Assembly: GCA_018268675.1 (NCBI GenBank)
Contig: JAFDWB010000064.1
Location: 1-64,000 of the forward strand
Direction: 5' to 3'
Origin: Actinomycetota bacterium
Lineage (GTDB): Bacteria > Actinomycetota > Thermoleophilia > Solirubrobacterales > 70-9
Length of the DNA: 64,000 nucleotides
Below the pieces are notes generated by a model. It had not been told where the DNA came from. It saw nothing but the letters and a program-made list of their open reading frames with translations, and did no database searches. A program made the position numbers and the translations under genes. Positions 48,655 through 56,194 of this stretch are shown piece by piece. Numbering within the stretch: the stretch's first letter is position 1; the number at the start of each line of letters is the position of its first letter.

Positions 48655-48700
48655 CAATATAGCCGGCTTGTCCGCGGATTCCCGCCGAGCCGGCATATTG
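48655..48700. repeat. Inverted repeat between divergent genes
   Basis: CAATATAGCCGGC (48655-48667) pairs with GCCGGCATATTG (48689-48700) except for one unpaired A. It lies between the CNNM gene and the truncated BtuF-like gene, starting 12 nt before the ATG of the latter. Confidence 0.65.
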
Positions 48701-48711
48701 CGAAGCCGAGG

Positions 48712-49278
48712 ATGAAGGTCGCGACGCTCAGCGAGATGCTCGAAGAGGTGGTCCGCCTAGGCGAGACGACCGGCACCGGCCAGGAGGCCCACGAACTGCG
48801 CGGGGAACTCGAGGGGCGGCTGGCGACCGTGCGCGCGGCGGTGGCGGGCGCCACGGTGCCGCGGGTGATCGCGATCGAGCGCCTGATCGAGCCGGTCCGC
48901 GTGGCGGGCTTCTGGGTGCCGGAGATGATCGCGATCGCGGGCGGCGAGGACGTCGCCGGGGACCCCGGCCTGGCGCCCGCCGAGGTTGCCTGGGGCGAGC
49001 TTGCCGGCCTCCGCCCCGATGTCGTGATCATCATGGTCGACGGCTACCTGGAGGATGTCCAGGCCCAGGCGATGGAGGTCTGGGAGCACATCGAGAGCCT
49101 CGGCGCCGCCCGCGTCTACGCCGTCGCCGCCCAGGCCGCCTTCCGCGATCCCGGTCCACGCCTGATCGACGGCGTCGAGCTGGTCGGCCACCTCCTCCAC
49201 CCCGACCTGATGGACGCCCCGGGGAACACGCCGTTCACGCGCCTCCGCAGCCCGGCGCCCCGTACGGCCGAGGCGTAG
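48712..49278 (+). CDS. Truncated BtuF-like cobalamin/siderophore-binding protein, C-terminal half
   Basis: The 188-residue product matches only the C-terminal lobe of cobalamin-binding/periplasmic-binding proteins of the BtuF type: LGETTGTGQEAHELRGELEG (~16-35), PRVIAIERLIEPVRVAGFWV (~50-69), PEMIAIAGGEDVAGDPG and RPDVVIIMVDGYLEDVQ. The N-terminal lobe, usually ~120 residues, is absent, and no signal peptide is seen. No matching N-terminal fragment was found upstream. It may be a remnant or a diverged single-lobe protein. The palindrome 12 nt before the start could mark a deletion junction. Confidence 0.72.
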   Translation: MKVATLSEMLEEVVRLGETTGTGQEAHELRGELEGRLATVRAAVAGATVPRVIAIERLIEPVRVAGFWVPEMIAIAGGEDVAGDPGLAPAEVAWGELAGLRPDVVIIMVDGYLEDVQAQAMEVWEHIESLGAARVYAVAAQAAFRDPGPRLIDGVELVGHLLHPDLMDAPGNTPFTRLRSPAPRTAEA

Positions 49279-49293
49279 TCCGCCGCTCCCCGC

Positions 49294-50142
49294 TCAGGCG
49301 ACGGCCAGGGCGAGGACGAAGCTGAGGATGCCGAGGGCGGCCATCGCCGCGAGCTCGATCGCGAGGCGGCTGTTGCGATCGAGGTTGCGGCCGTAGCGGC
49401 CTTTCTCGCCGGCGACGATGAGGAGGCCGCAGAGGACGCCGCAGACCAGGCCGCCGACGTGGGCGCCGATGCTGATCGCGCCGTCGGCGAAGGTGAAGAC
49501 GAGGTTGATCAGGATGAGGATGCCGATCTGGCCGGCGATCGCGTCCAACCTCCGTCCCCGGGCGATCACGAAGGTCGCGCCGAGGACCCCGAAGATCGCC
49601 CCCGAGGCGCCGGCGCTCAGCGTGTTCGGTTCGAGCCACAGGGCGACGAACGACCCCGCCAGCAGCGAGGCGAAGTAGAGGACGGTGAAGCGCGGCGTCC
49701 CGATCGAGGGCTCGAGCAGCCGCCCGAGGATGAACAGCAGGTACATGTTGAAGCCGATGTGGATGATGCTCACGTGGACGAAGCCCGCGGTGACGACCCG
49801 CCACCACTCGCCGCCTTCGCTCACCGCCGGCCCCCACAGACCGCCCATTTCGTAGATGTCGCGACTGGTGATCCCGGTGCCGCCGCCGCCGTGGGCGATC
49901 TCGATCAGGTAGACGATCACGTTGATCGCGATCAGGATCGTCGTCGCCGGGAAACCGCCGAGCGAGAGCGCCGCCGGCGTCCCGGTCGGGTTGCGGACCA
50001 CGCGGGTGCGCTGGTTCATGCACTCCGGGCAGCGCATGCCGACCGGGGTCGGGGTCATGCACTCAGGGCAGATCGGCCGCCCGCAGGAGGAGCAGGAGAC
50101 GCCGGTCTCGCGGTTCGGATGGCGGTAACAGGTCTGGGGCAC
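49294..50142 (-). CDS. Rhomboid intramembrane protease with N-terminal zinc ribbon
   Basis: A 282-residue rhomboid serine protease. The N-terminus is a zinc-binding B-box/ribbon-like segment: CYRHPNRETGVSCSSCGRPI (~5-24) then CPECM and CPECMNQ. Six or so membrane helices follow, with catalytic Ser in SAGASGAIFGVLGA (~188-201) and His in SIGAHVGGLVCG (~236-247), plus HIGFNMYLLFILG. GTG 50142 is preferred because a TAGGCT box lies 8 nt before it; GTG 50166 would leave almost no promoter. It cleaves membrane-protein substrates that are not known here. Confidence 0.94.
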   Translation of the reverse strand: MPQTCYRHPNRETGVSCSSCGRPICPECMTPTPVGMRCPECMNQRTRVVRNPTGTPAALSLGGFPATTILIAINVIVYLIEIAHGGGGTGITSRDIYEMGGLWGPAVSEGGEWWRVVTAGFVHVSIIHIGFNMYLLFILGRLLEPSIGTPRFTVLYFASLLAGSFVALWLEPNTLSAGASGAIFGVLGATFVIARGRRLDAIAGQIGILILINLVFTFADGAISIGAHVGGLVCGVLCGLLIVAGEKGRYGRNLDRNSRLAIELAAMAALGILSFVLALAVA

Positions 50143-50150
50143 GGCAGCGG

Positions 50151-50160
50151 AGCCTACAAT
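50151..50160. promoter_or_regulatory. Overlapping divergent -10 boxes
   Basis: AGCCTACAAT reads TACAAT on the plus strand (50155-50160, 8 nt before the ATG at 50169) and TAGGCT on the minus strand (50151-50156, 8 nt before the GTG at 50142). The two share two bases. Confidence 0.55.
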
Positions 50161-50168
50161 CGTCACCT

Positions 50169-50597
50169 ATGGAGCCCATGAGCCCCGCCCGCCTCTACGC
50201 AGCGGCGGCGGGTGCGCTGCTCGTCATCCTCGGCATCGCGGGCTTCTTCTACGGCTCCTCGTTCGGCTCCCCCGGTACCGTCGACCACACCCTCGGCGCC
50301 CTCCGCACCAACGGTTGGAGCAACCTGCTCTGGGTCCTCGTCGGCGCCCTCGGCCTCCTGCTCGCGGGGACCGCCTCCCGCGCCTACGCCCTCGCCGCCG
50401 GTCTCCTCTTCACCCTCCTCGGCATCTGGGGCCTGACCCTCGCCCCCACCGCCGCGATCCTCGGCCACCTTCCGGCCTCGGGCGCCGACGAAGCCCTCTG
50501 TCTCACTCTGGGGATCCTCGGCCTGCTGGCCGCCGCCGGCACCCCGCGAGAGGAAGCGGACCCGGCCGTCGGCGGGGTCGGTGAGATCGGCCCCTGA
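50169..50597 (+). CDS. DUF4383-like membrane protein
   Basis: A 142-residue protein of DUF4383 type: ARLYAAAAGALLVILGIAGF (~7-26) at the start, then the short loop FGSPGTVDHTLGALRTNGWS (~32-51), and further hydrophobic helices ( LLWVLVGALGLLLAGTASRA and LAAGLLFTLLGIWGLTL). The pattern of four membrane helices with a conserved N-in loop is typical. Function is unknown. A TACAAT box 8 nt before the ATG gives one of the clearest leaderless promoters here. Confidence 0.85.
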   Translation: MEPMSPARLYAAAAGALLVILGIAGFFYGSSFGSPGTVDHTLGALRTNGWSNLLWVLVGALGLLLAGTASRAYALAAGLLFTLLGIWGLTLAPTAAILGHLPASGADEALCLTLGILGLLAAAGTPREEADPAVGGVGEIGP

Positions 50598-51047
50598 ACG
50601 AAGTTTCGTGGTTCGTGGGGGGGATGGAAGGCTTGCCGGCTGACGCCCAGGGAAAAGGGACGGGCCGTCTCGTCCACGACCCGGGCGGGCTGTGGCCGTG
50701 GACGAGACGGCCGGGTCCGTGGGGAGAGGGATCGTGACGAAGATGCCGGGAACGTCACCCTTCCTCCCGGCTTCCTCGTTGGTCAGAAAGACGCGTCGAA
50801 TATTGGGGCGCTCAGGGCTCCCCAATGTGCGGAGCAGCGTCCCAGGGGCCTGGTATCGGCCTCCCGAGGGCCGGGAGGTGTGACGTCCCCGGCATCTTCG
50901 TCACGACCTGTGCCGGCTTCCCCACGCACCCCTCCCGACCCGGGCGCCTCATGGGGGTCACAGCCTGCCCGGACCCCCATGAGGCGCGCGGGGCACCTCG
51001 GACGGCCGCAAGCCCTCGACGCTTCTCCACGCTTCGCCCGGAAGCCC
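50598..51047. repeat. Composite hairpin repeat, copy C3, at a convergent junction
   Basis: No gene is seen in 450 bases between facing genes. A 26-nt arm at 50733-50758 pairs with 50880-50905 (25 of 26). A 16-bp stem has arms 50663-50678 and 50697-50712; ATTGGGG (50802-50808) pairs with 50820-50826. The arm at 50880-50905 and the stretch up to ~50995 match copies C1 and C2, with the 3' hairpin more diverged. The whole could fold into a large branched structure. Confidence 0.8.
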
Positions 51048-51401
51048 CTAGAACGGCGTCCGCCCGCGCACCCCTTGCGCGAGCCCCTTCAGGCCGCCGG
51101 CCTCCTGCTTGCCGCGGCGGCGCAGCTCGAACAGCACGAGCGCCCCCGTCGCCACCCCACCGACGCCGACCGCGACCACCGGCCGCACCCAGTTGCGGGG
51201 ATCGCGGAGCGCCCGCAGCTCGGACTCGGAAAGCTCCTCGGCCCAATCGGAGAGCTCGGTCGCCGCCGCCGCGGAGAGCGCCGTGAAGGTGTCCTCGATC
51301 CGCCCCGAGAGGCGCTCCGGCGGCTCGATCGGCCGCAGTACGTCGCCGAGCAGGGCCTCCACGTCCCAGGTCGTCGCCTCTCCCCCTTCACCCGGCGTCA
51401 T
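51048..51401 (-). CDS. Membrane protein overlapping the ECF sigma gene
   Basis: A 117-residue protein of no known family. Acidic N-terminal part (~1-75) with WDVEALLGDVLRPIEPPERL, then one membrane helix (RPVVAVGVGGVATGALVLFE, ~73-92) and a basic tail. It overlaps the upstream ECF sigma gene by 14 nt, the usual layout for a sigma factor and its anti-sigma partner. No canonical anti-sigma zinc motif (HxxxCxxC) is present, so an anti-sigma role is only a guess from context. Confidence 0.7.
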   Translation of the reverse strand: MTPGEGGEATTWDVEALLGDVLRPIEPPERLSGRIEDTFTALSAAAATELSDWAEELSESELRALRDPRNWVRPVVAVGVGGVATGALVLFELRRRGKQEAGGLKGLAQGVRGRTPF

Positions 51402-51954
51402 CGCCCATCTCCTCCTGCAGCTGTTTGATCGCCCTGTGGATCAGGACCTTGGTCGCGCCGTCGGACCGACCGAGCGCCCGCGCGATCTCGCGGTTGTCCA
51501 TGCCGAGCGCGAAGCGCATGATCAGCGCCTCGCGGCGGTCGTCGGAGAGCGCGTCGAGGTTGGCCATCACCTGCCGCAGCTCCTCGCGCCCCGCGACCAG
51601 ATCCTCGGTGTCGTGCCGGGCCGCGATCGGGTCGGCGCTCTCCAACGGCGTCTGCGGCCGGCGCGAGCGGTCGCGGTAGTAGTTCGACGCCAGGTTGTGG
51701 GCGATGCGGATCAGCCACGGCCGCAGCGGCCGCCCGTCGGACTCGCGCCGCGCCCGGTCGAAGTGCCGGTAGGCCTGCAGGAAGGCCTGCTCGGTGAGGT
51801 CCTCCGCGTCGTGGTGGTTCCCCACCCGGTAATAGGCGTACGAATAGACGTCGCGCAGGTGGGCCCGGTAGAACTCCTCGAAGGCGCGGTCGAGCTCCGC
51901 CTTCTTCGCCGGCGCCAGTTCGGCCGGCTCGACGTTCTCCTCGGGGCCGCTCAC
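51388..51954 (-). CDS. ECF-type RNA polymerase sigma factor
   Basis: A 188-residue sigma-70 family ECF sigma factor. Region 2 spans ~25-95 (FEEFYRAHLRDVYSYAYYRV, HDAEDLTEQAFLQAYRHFDR, RPWLIRIAHNLASNYYRDRS), and region 4 spans ~125-180 (LDALSDDRREALIMRFALGM, MDNREIARALGRSDGATKVL). It directs transcription in response to a signal passed by a partner, perhaps the overlapping membrane protein gene. A TAGGGT box lies 6 nt before the GTG. Confidence 0.94.
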   Translation of the reverse strand: MSGPEENVEPAELAPAKKAELDRAFEEFYRAHLRDVYSYAYYRVGNHHDAEDLTEQAFLQAYRHFDRARRESDGRPLRPWLIRIAHNLASNYYRDRSRRPQTPLESADPIAARHDTEDLVAGREELRQVMANLDALSDDRREALIMRFALGMDNREIARALGRSDGATKVLIHRAIKQLQEEMGDDAG

Positions 51955-51960
51955 CGCCCC

Positions 51961-51966
51961 ACCCTA
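51961..51966 (-). promoter_or_regulatory. -10-like box of the ECF sigma gene
   Basis: TAGGGT on the minus strand, 6 nt before the GTG at 51954. Confidence 0.5.
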
Positions 51967-51987
51967 GAGGCCCGGCCGCCGCCCACC

Positions 51988-53658
51988 TCATGCCGCCTGC
52001 CTCGCCCGCTCCGCGCTGCGCAGACCGGCCACCCAGTCCTCGCAGGCGACTTCGCCGCGGATCAGCCTCGCCAGGCCCTCCAGCGCCTCGCCACCGACCC
52101 CGGAGGCGGCGACCGCGTCGGCCAGCAGCGGCGTCGTGTCGAGGCCCTCGGAGGCCTGGCCGATGATCGCCGGGATCTCCTCCGCCGGCGTGCCCGCGCC
52201 GAGCAGCTCGCCCGCGCGCCGATTGCGCCCGTTCGGCGCCAGCATCGAGGCGGTCAGGTCGCCGACCCCGGCAAGTCCGGAAAAGGTCTCCGGGTCGGCG
52301 CCGTGGGCGACCCCGCAGGCGATGCACTCGCGCCAGATCTCGGCCACCGCGATCCCCGCCGCGTTCAGCCCGTGCGGCTCGGCGGCCGCGGCCGCCAGCG
52401 CGGCGGCGTTCTTCGCGGCGCCCGCCATCTCCACCCCGACCACGTCGGCGGAGCGCTCGCAGACCAGCCCGGCACGGTTGAAGACCTCGCCGAGCTGGGC
52501 GCGCAGGTCCGGGTCGGCCGAGCCGAGCACCAGCGCCGCCGAGCCGGAGACCGCCTCCGCCGCGTGGGCGGGTCCGCCGAGCGAGGCGAGCGCCCGCGCC
52601 CGCACCCGTTCGCCGACGTACTCGGAAGGCAGCTGGCCCTGCGGCGCGACCAGGCCCTTGGTCAGCAGCAGGATCGAGGAGCGTGCCCCGGCTCGATCGG
52701 CGATCGCCCCGACCGCGGCGGGCAGCGATTTGGACGGGATCGCGAGGACGATCAGGTCGAGGCCGGTCAGCTCGATCGCGCTCGCCGGCCGCACGTCGAT
52801 CGACTCCGGCAGCGCCACCCCGGGCAGGTAGCGGCGGTTCTCGCCGTCCTCGATCAGCTCCGCGGCGCCGCTCGCGGTACGCGCCCCGAGCTGCACCTCG
52901 AGCCCCCCGCGCGCCAGCAGCACCGCCACCGCCGTCCCCCAGCTGCCGGCGCCGATCACGGCCGCGCGCCGCATCGGCGGCAGCCCGCCCAGGTCTTCCC
53001 ACTGCAGGAGGACGTTGGGCCAGATCCGTGTGGTGACGTTCTCGGCCAGCTGCTGGGAGGGCTCCTCGGCGCGCGGGAACGTCATCGCCTTGCCGCAACG
53101 CACCTTCACCTTGCGCGGCCGGATGCGCCAGCCGCGACGCACCGCTTCGGTGCCGATCACCGCCGCGGGCAGGACCGGCGCCCCCGTCTGCAAGGCCAGG
53201 CGCCCGACCCCGCGCTTCGGGTTGGCGAGGCTGCCGCTGCGGATCCGCGTCCCCTCCGGGAAGATGCAGAGAGTCCCGCCCCGTTCGACCACGATGCGAG
53301 CCGTCTCCATCGAGTCGGCGTCGGATTCCCCGCGGCGGATCGGGAAGGCGCCGAGCCGCGAGAGGAACCAGGCCTGGACCGGGTGCCGGAAGAGCTCCAC
53401 CTTGGCGACGTAGTTCATCGGCCGCCGGAACGGCAGGCAGGCGCCGACCACGAAGGGGTCGAGGAAGCTGCGGTGGTTGGCGGCGACGATCAGGCCGCCG
53501 TCGACGTTGCGGGCGTATTTGCGGCCGGTGCGGGAGAGCCGGAAGTAGACGAGGAAGAAGGGGATGAAGGCCAGCCGGATGACCACGTAGAGCGGCCAGT
53601 TGACGCTGTGCTTGCGGGTGTAGGCATGCAGCGCCGCGAGGCGCTCCTCGGAGATCAC
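51988..53658 (-). CDS. PlsC-GpsA fusion: acyltransferase and glycerol-3-phosphate dehydrogenase
   Basis: A 556-residue two-domain protein. The first ~225 residues are a PlsC-type acyltransferase: VAANHRSFLDPFVVGA (~58-73, NHx4D motif) and CIFPEGTRIRSG (~130-141). After a short linker the rest is a GpsA glycerol-3-phosphate dehydrogenase: AVIGAGSWGTAVAVLLARGG (~234-253), LLLTKGLVAPQG (~332), NAAALAAAAAEPHGLNAAG and GLAGVGDLTASML. It would make glycerol-3-phosphate and acylate a glycerophospholipid precursor in one chain. The frame is continuous, so this is a real fusion, not two genes. GTG start. Confidence 0.95.
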   Translation of the reverse strand: MISEERLAALHAYTRKHSVNWPLYVVIRLAFIPFFLVYFRLSRTGRKYARNVDGGLIVAANHRSFLDPFVVGACLPFRRPMNYVAKVELFRHPVQAWFLSRLGAFPIRRGESDADSMETARIVVERGGTLCIFPEGTRIRSGSLANPKRGVGRLALQTGAPVLPAAVIGTEAVRRGWRIRPRKVKVRCGKAMTFPRAEEPSQQLAENVTTRIWPNVLLQWEDLGGLPPMRRAAVIGAGSWGTAVAVLLARGGLEVQLGARTASGAAELIEDGENRRYLPGVALPESIDVRPASAIELTGLDLIVLAIPSKSLPAAVGAIADRAGARSSILLLTKGLVAPQGQLPSEYVGERVRARALASLGGPAHAAEAVSGSAALVLGSADPDLRAQLGEVFNRAGLVCERSADVVGVEMAGAAKNAAALAAAAAEPHGLNAAGIAVAEIWRECIACGVAHGADPETFSGLAGVGDLTASMLAPNGRNRRAGELLGAGTPAEEIPAIIGQASEGLDTTPLLADAVAASGVGGEALEGLARLIRGEVACEDWVAGLRSAERARQAA

Positions 53659-53663
53659 GCTGT

Positions 53664-53669
53664 CCGCTA
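53664..53669 (-). promoter_or_regulatory. -10-like box of the PlsC-GpsA gene
   Basis: TAGCGG on the minus strand, 5 nt before the GTG at 53658; weaker than the others. Confidence 0.3.
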
Positions 53670-53698
53670 CACGGCTCCCCCCGGCCGGTTACGCCCGC

Positions 53699-54613
53699 TC
53701 AACGCTGGGCCGCGCGCGGGTTGACGACCGGGCGGAGGTTCGTCTCGACCTCCTCGCGCAGATGCTCGAAGGCCGGCGGCAGGGAGAGCTTCTCGCCGAG
53801 GTGCTCGAGCGGCTCGTCGACGGTGAACCCGGGCCCGATCGTGGCGACCTCGAAGAGCACCCCGCTGGGCTCGCGGAAGTAGACCGACTTGAAGTAGAAG
53901 CGGTCGATCTCGGGGGTCGGCCGGGCACCGGCGGCGATCGCCCGGTCGCGCCAGGCCATGTGCTCGTCGGGGATCGAGGCCCAGGCGACGTGGTGGACCG
54001 AGCCGGCGCCCTGGATTCCCCGCTCCGCCGGGGGCGGGTCATATATGTAGAGGCCACCGCGCTCGGGGCCGCGCGCCTCCCAGCCCGACTCGGTGGGCTC
54101 GAACTCGAGCGCCTCCAGGAGGGCGGCGCTTGCCGCGGGCGCCGCGGCGTAGGCGCGGACCGCGTGGAAGCCCTGCAGCGCCAGCTCCGGCGGGATCTCC
54201 GGGTGGTCGGCGATCAGCGGCGCGTCGGGGACGTCGGCGGCGAGGAGCTCGTGATCGAGCCCCTCGGGGTCGGCGAAGCGCAGGCCCTCGCCCTCGCGCC
54301 GGCTCTCGATCCCGAGCGCGCCCAGCCGCCCGTCCCAGAAGTCGAGCGCCTCTGGCGACGCGACCCGCCAGACGATCCGGTGCACCATCCCCGCCCCCGC
54401 CCGGCCGGGCGCCGCACCGGGGTACTCGAAGAAGGTCAGATCGGCGCCCGGATCGCCCTCCTCGTCGGCGAAGAACAGGTGGTAGACGGTCGGGCTGTCC
54501 TGGTTGACGGTTTTCTTCACCAGGCGCAGCCCCAGCACCCCGGTGTAGAAGTCGACGTTGCGTTGCGCGTCCGCGGTGATCGCGGTGATGTGGTGGATGC
54601 CTTCGAGCTTCAT
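53699..54613 (-). CDS. VOC-family ring-cleaving dioxygenase
   Basis: A 304-residue glyoxalase-fold protein with two vicinal-oxygen-chelate domains, like ring-cleaving dioxygenases of the MhqO/PcpA type. Metal ligands expected in the family are visible: His in GIHHITAITAD (~7-8), His in SVHHVAWASIP (~214) and Glu near FREPSGVLFEVATIGPG (~267). The first domain has RNVDFYTGVLGLRLVKKTVN, the second DRFYFKSVYFREPSGVLF. The substrate, perhaps a hydroquinone or catechol, is not predictable. Divergent from the SHOCT protein gene. Confidence 0.92.
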   Translation of the reverse strand: MKLEGIHHITAITADAQRNVDFYTGVLGLRLVKKTVNQDSPTVYHLFFADEEGDPGADLTFFEYPGAAPGRAGAGMVHRIVWRVASPEALDFWDGRLGALGIESRREGEGLRFADPEGLDHELLAADVPDAPLIADHPEIPPELALQGFHAVRAYAAAPAASAALLEALEFEPTESGWEARGPERGGLYIYDPPPAERGIQGAGSVHHVAWASIPDEHMAWRDRAIAAGARPTPEIDRFYFKSVYFREPSGVLFEVATIGPGFTVDEPLEHLGEKLSLPPAFEHLREEVETNLRPVVNPRAAQR

Positions 54614-54619
54614 CAGGCA

Positions 54620-54629
54620 CGTATACCAT
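54620..54629. promoter_or_regulatory. Overlapping divergent -10 boxes
   Basis: CGTATACCAT reads TACCAT on the plus strand (54624-54629, 7 nt before the ATG at 54637) and TATACG on the minus strand (54620-54625, 6 nt before the ATG at 54613). The third such pair in the window. Confidence 0.5.
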
Positions 54630-54636
54630 CCGCCCG

Positions 54637-56058
54637 ATGAAGCCCTGGCGCCGGAGGACTGTCAGAGGGCTTCTCGTGCTCGGCAGCCTGCTCGCGTTCC
54701 TCAGCGTCTTCGCGATCTGGGTCGAGCGCCAGGCCCTCGATACCGGGGAGTGGGTCAACACCTCGGGCCAGCTGATCCAGAACTCGGAAATCCGCACCGC
54801 GGTGGCGGATTACCTGGTCGAACAGCTCTACGAAAACGTCGACGTCGAAAAGGAACTGGAAGACATCCTGCCCGGCGAAACGAAGGAACTGGCCGGGCCC
54901 GCGGCGGGCGGGCTGCGCCAGGTGGCCGGGACGGGGGCGGAAAAAGTCCTCGAAACCGGGACCGCCCAGAACCTCTGGGAAACCGCGAACCGGACCGCCC
55001 ACGACCAGCTGATGGCGGTGCTGGAAAACAAGAAAGAAGCGGTGAGCACGGCGAACGGCGAAGTCAAGCTCAACCTGGGGAGCATGCTGACCAACCTCGC
55101 CGGGCAGATCGGGCTGGCCAAGAACCTGGCCGAAAAGCTGCCGCCGGACGCCGGTCAGATCACGATCCTGAAGTCCGAACAGCTGAAGACGGCGCAGGAC
55201 GTCGTCGTCGCGATCAAGGGTCTGGCGCTGCTGCTCTCGATCATCACCTTCCTCGTCTTCGGGCTGGCGATCTACCTGACCCAGGACGGCCGCTGGGTGA
55301 CGGTGCTGTTCAGCGGCGTGGCGCTGATCGTCGCCGGGCTTCTGGTGGTGGTGCTGCGCCACGTCGCGGGCGGCGTCGTCGTCGGCCAACTGGTGGAACA
55401 GCAGAACGTGAAGCCGGCGGCCGAAGCGGCCTGGTCGATCGGCACCTCGCTGATGGTCTCGATCGCGACGACGGTGATCATCGTCGGCGTCCTCTTCGCC
55501 GCGGCCGGCTGGCTCTCCTCGCCGACCGGGGCGGCGCGCGGGACGCGGCGGGTGATCGCCCCGGCGCTGAGCCGCTATCTCCCCTACTGCTACGGCGGCC
55601 TGGTGCTGATCCTCGCGATCTATCTGCTGACCGCCTCGGGGGTGGGGCTGCGAACCTTCCTCACCGTCGTCGTGATCGGCGGCATGGCCGCGTTCGGCCT
55701 CCACGAGCTGAGCAAACAGACCGCGGAGGAGTTTCCCGGCCTTACCTTCGACGACGTCGTCGCGCCGACCCGCAAACGGATCGCGACCGCGGTGTCGGAC
55801 GCGAACCTCGGCGAGCGCGCCTCGAAACTCAAACTCCCCGAGGTCAAGCGGCCCGACGTCAAACGACCGAGCCGGACCCTGGGGATCCCGGACGTGCGGC
55901 GCCCGAGCGGACGGGGGCGCGGTCGGGAGAACCCGGCCCAGGCGATGCGCGAAGAAGACGCCCGCCTCTCGAGCCTCGAACGCCTCGCCACCCTGCACGA
56001 AAAAGGCGTCCTCACCGACGAGGAGTTCGCCGCCGAGAAGGCGCGCCTCGTCAAATAG
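54637..56058 (+). CDS. Membrane protein with C-terminal SHOCT domain
   Basis: A 473-residue protein. One N-terminal membrane helix (GLLVLGSLLAFLSVFAIWVE, ~11-30) precedes a long extracytoplasmic region (~35-190), then four more helices (~190-355), a KRP-rich cytoplasmic linker (EVKRPDVKRPSRTLGIPDVR, ~402-421) and a SHOCT domain (LERLATLHEKGVLTDEEFAA, ~448-467). SHOCT domains are short modules thought to mediate oligomerisation or regulation. The outer region shows mostly GAA codons. Its role is unknown; it stands alone and is followed by a strong hairpin. Confidence 0.85.
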   Translation: MKPWRRRTVRGLLVLGSLLAFLSVFAIWVERQALDTGEWVNTSGQLIQNSEIRTAVADYLVEQLYENVDVEKELEDILPGETKELAGPAAGGLRQVAGTGAEKVLETGTAQNLWETANRTAHDQLMAVLENKKEAVSTANGEVKLNLGSMLTNLAGQIGLAKNLAEKLPPDAGQITILKSEQLKTAQDVVVAIKGLALLLSIITFLVFGLAIYLTQDGRWVTVLFSGVALIVAGLLVVVLRHVAGGVVVGQLVEQQNVKPAAEAAWSIGTSLMVSIATTVIIVGVLFAAAGWLSSPTGAARGTRRVIAPALSRYLPYCYGGLVLILAIYLLTASGVGLRTFLTVVVIGGMAAFGLHELSKQTAEEFPGLTFDDVVAPTRKRIATAVSDANLGERASKLKLPEVKRPDVKRPSRTLGIPDVRRPSGRGRGRENPAQAMREEDARLSSLERLATLHEKGVLTDEEFAAEKARLVK

Positions 56059-56066
56059 CCGCCTTC

Positions 56067-56103
56067 CCGTGTGCGCTTCTTGCGTATGCGGCAAGTGACG
56101 CAC
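56067..56103 (+). terminator. Hairpin after the SHOCT gene, copy B2
   Basis: GTGTGCGCTTCTTGC (56067-56081) pairs with GCAAGTGACGCACAC (56089-56103) with a few mismatches, loop GTATGCG. It starts 9 nt after the stop. Its inner part CTTGC-N7-GCAAG recurs at 35897-35934. Confidence 0.65.
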
Positions 56104-56159
56104 ACCGCGGCGAGCCGGCCCCCGAACTGAACGAGACCACCCGCCCGCGCCCCCGCCTC

Positions 56160-56175
56160 GCCTCCGCGCGGAGGC
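56160..56175. repeat. 16-nt perfect palindrome
   Basis: GCCTCCGCGCGGAGGC, 7 nt before the -10-like box of the lipoprotein gene at 56195; possible operator, but chance is not excluded in such GC-rich DNA. Confidence 0.35.
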
Positions 56176-56181
56176 GTCCCC

Positions 56182-56187
56182 TAGTGT
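56182..56187 (+). promoter_or_regulatory. -10-like box of the lipoprotein gene
   Basis: TAGTGT, 7 nt before the ATG at 56195. Confidence 0.5.
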
Positions 56188-56194
56188 CTGGACG

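Noticed and set aside
51001-51047. A fourth copy of the 33-nt palindrome, suggested by CTCGACGCTTCTCCACGC
   Set aside because: It matches only the first few bases and has no second arm.
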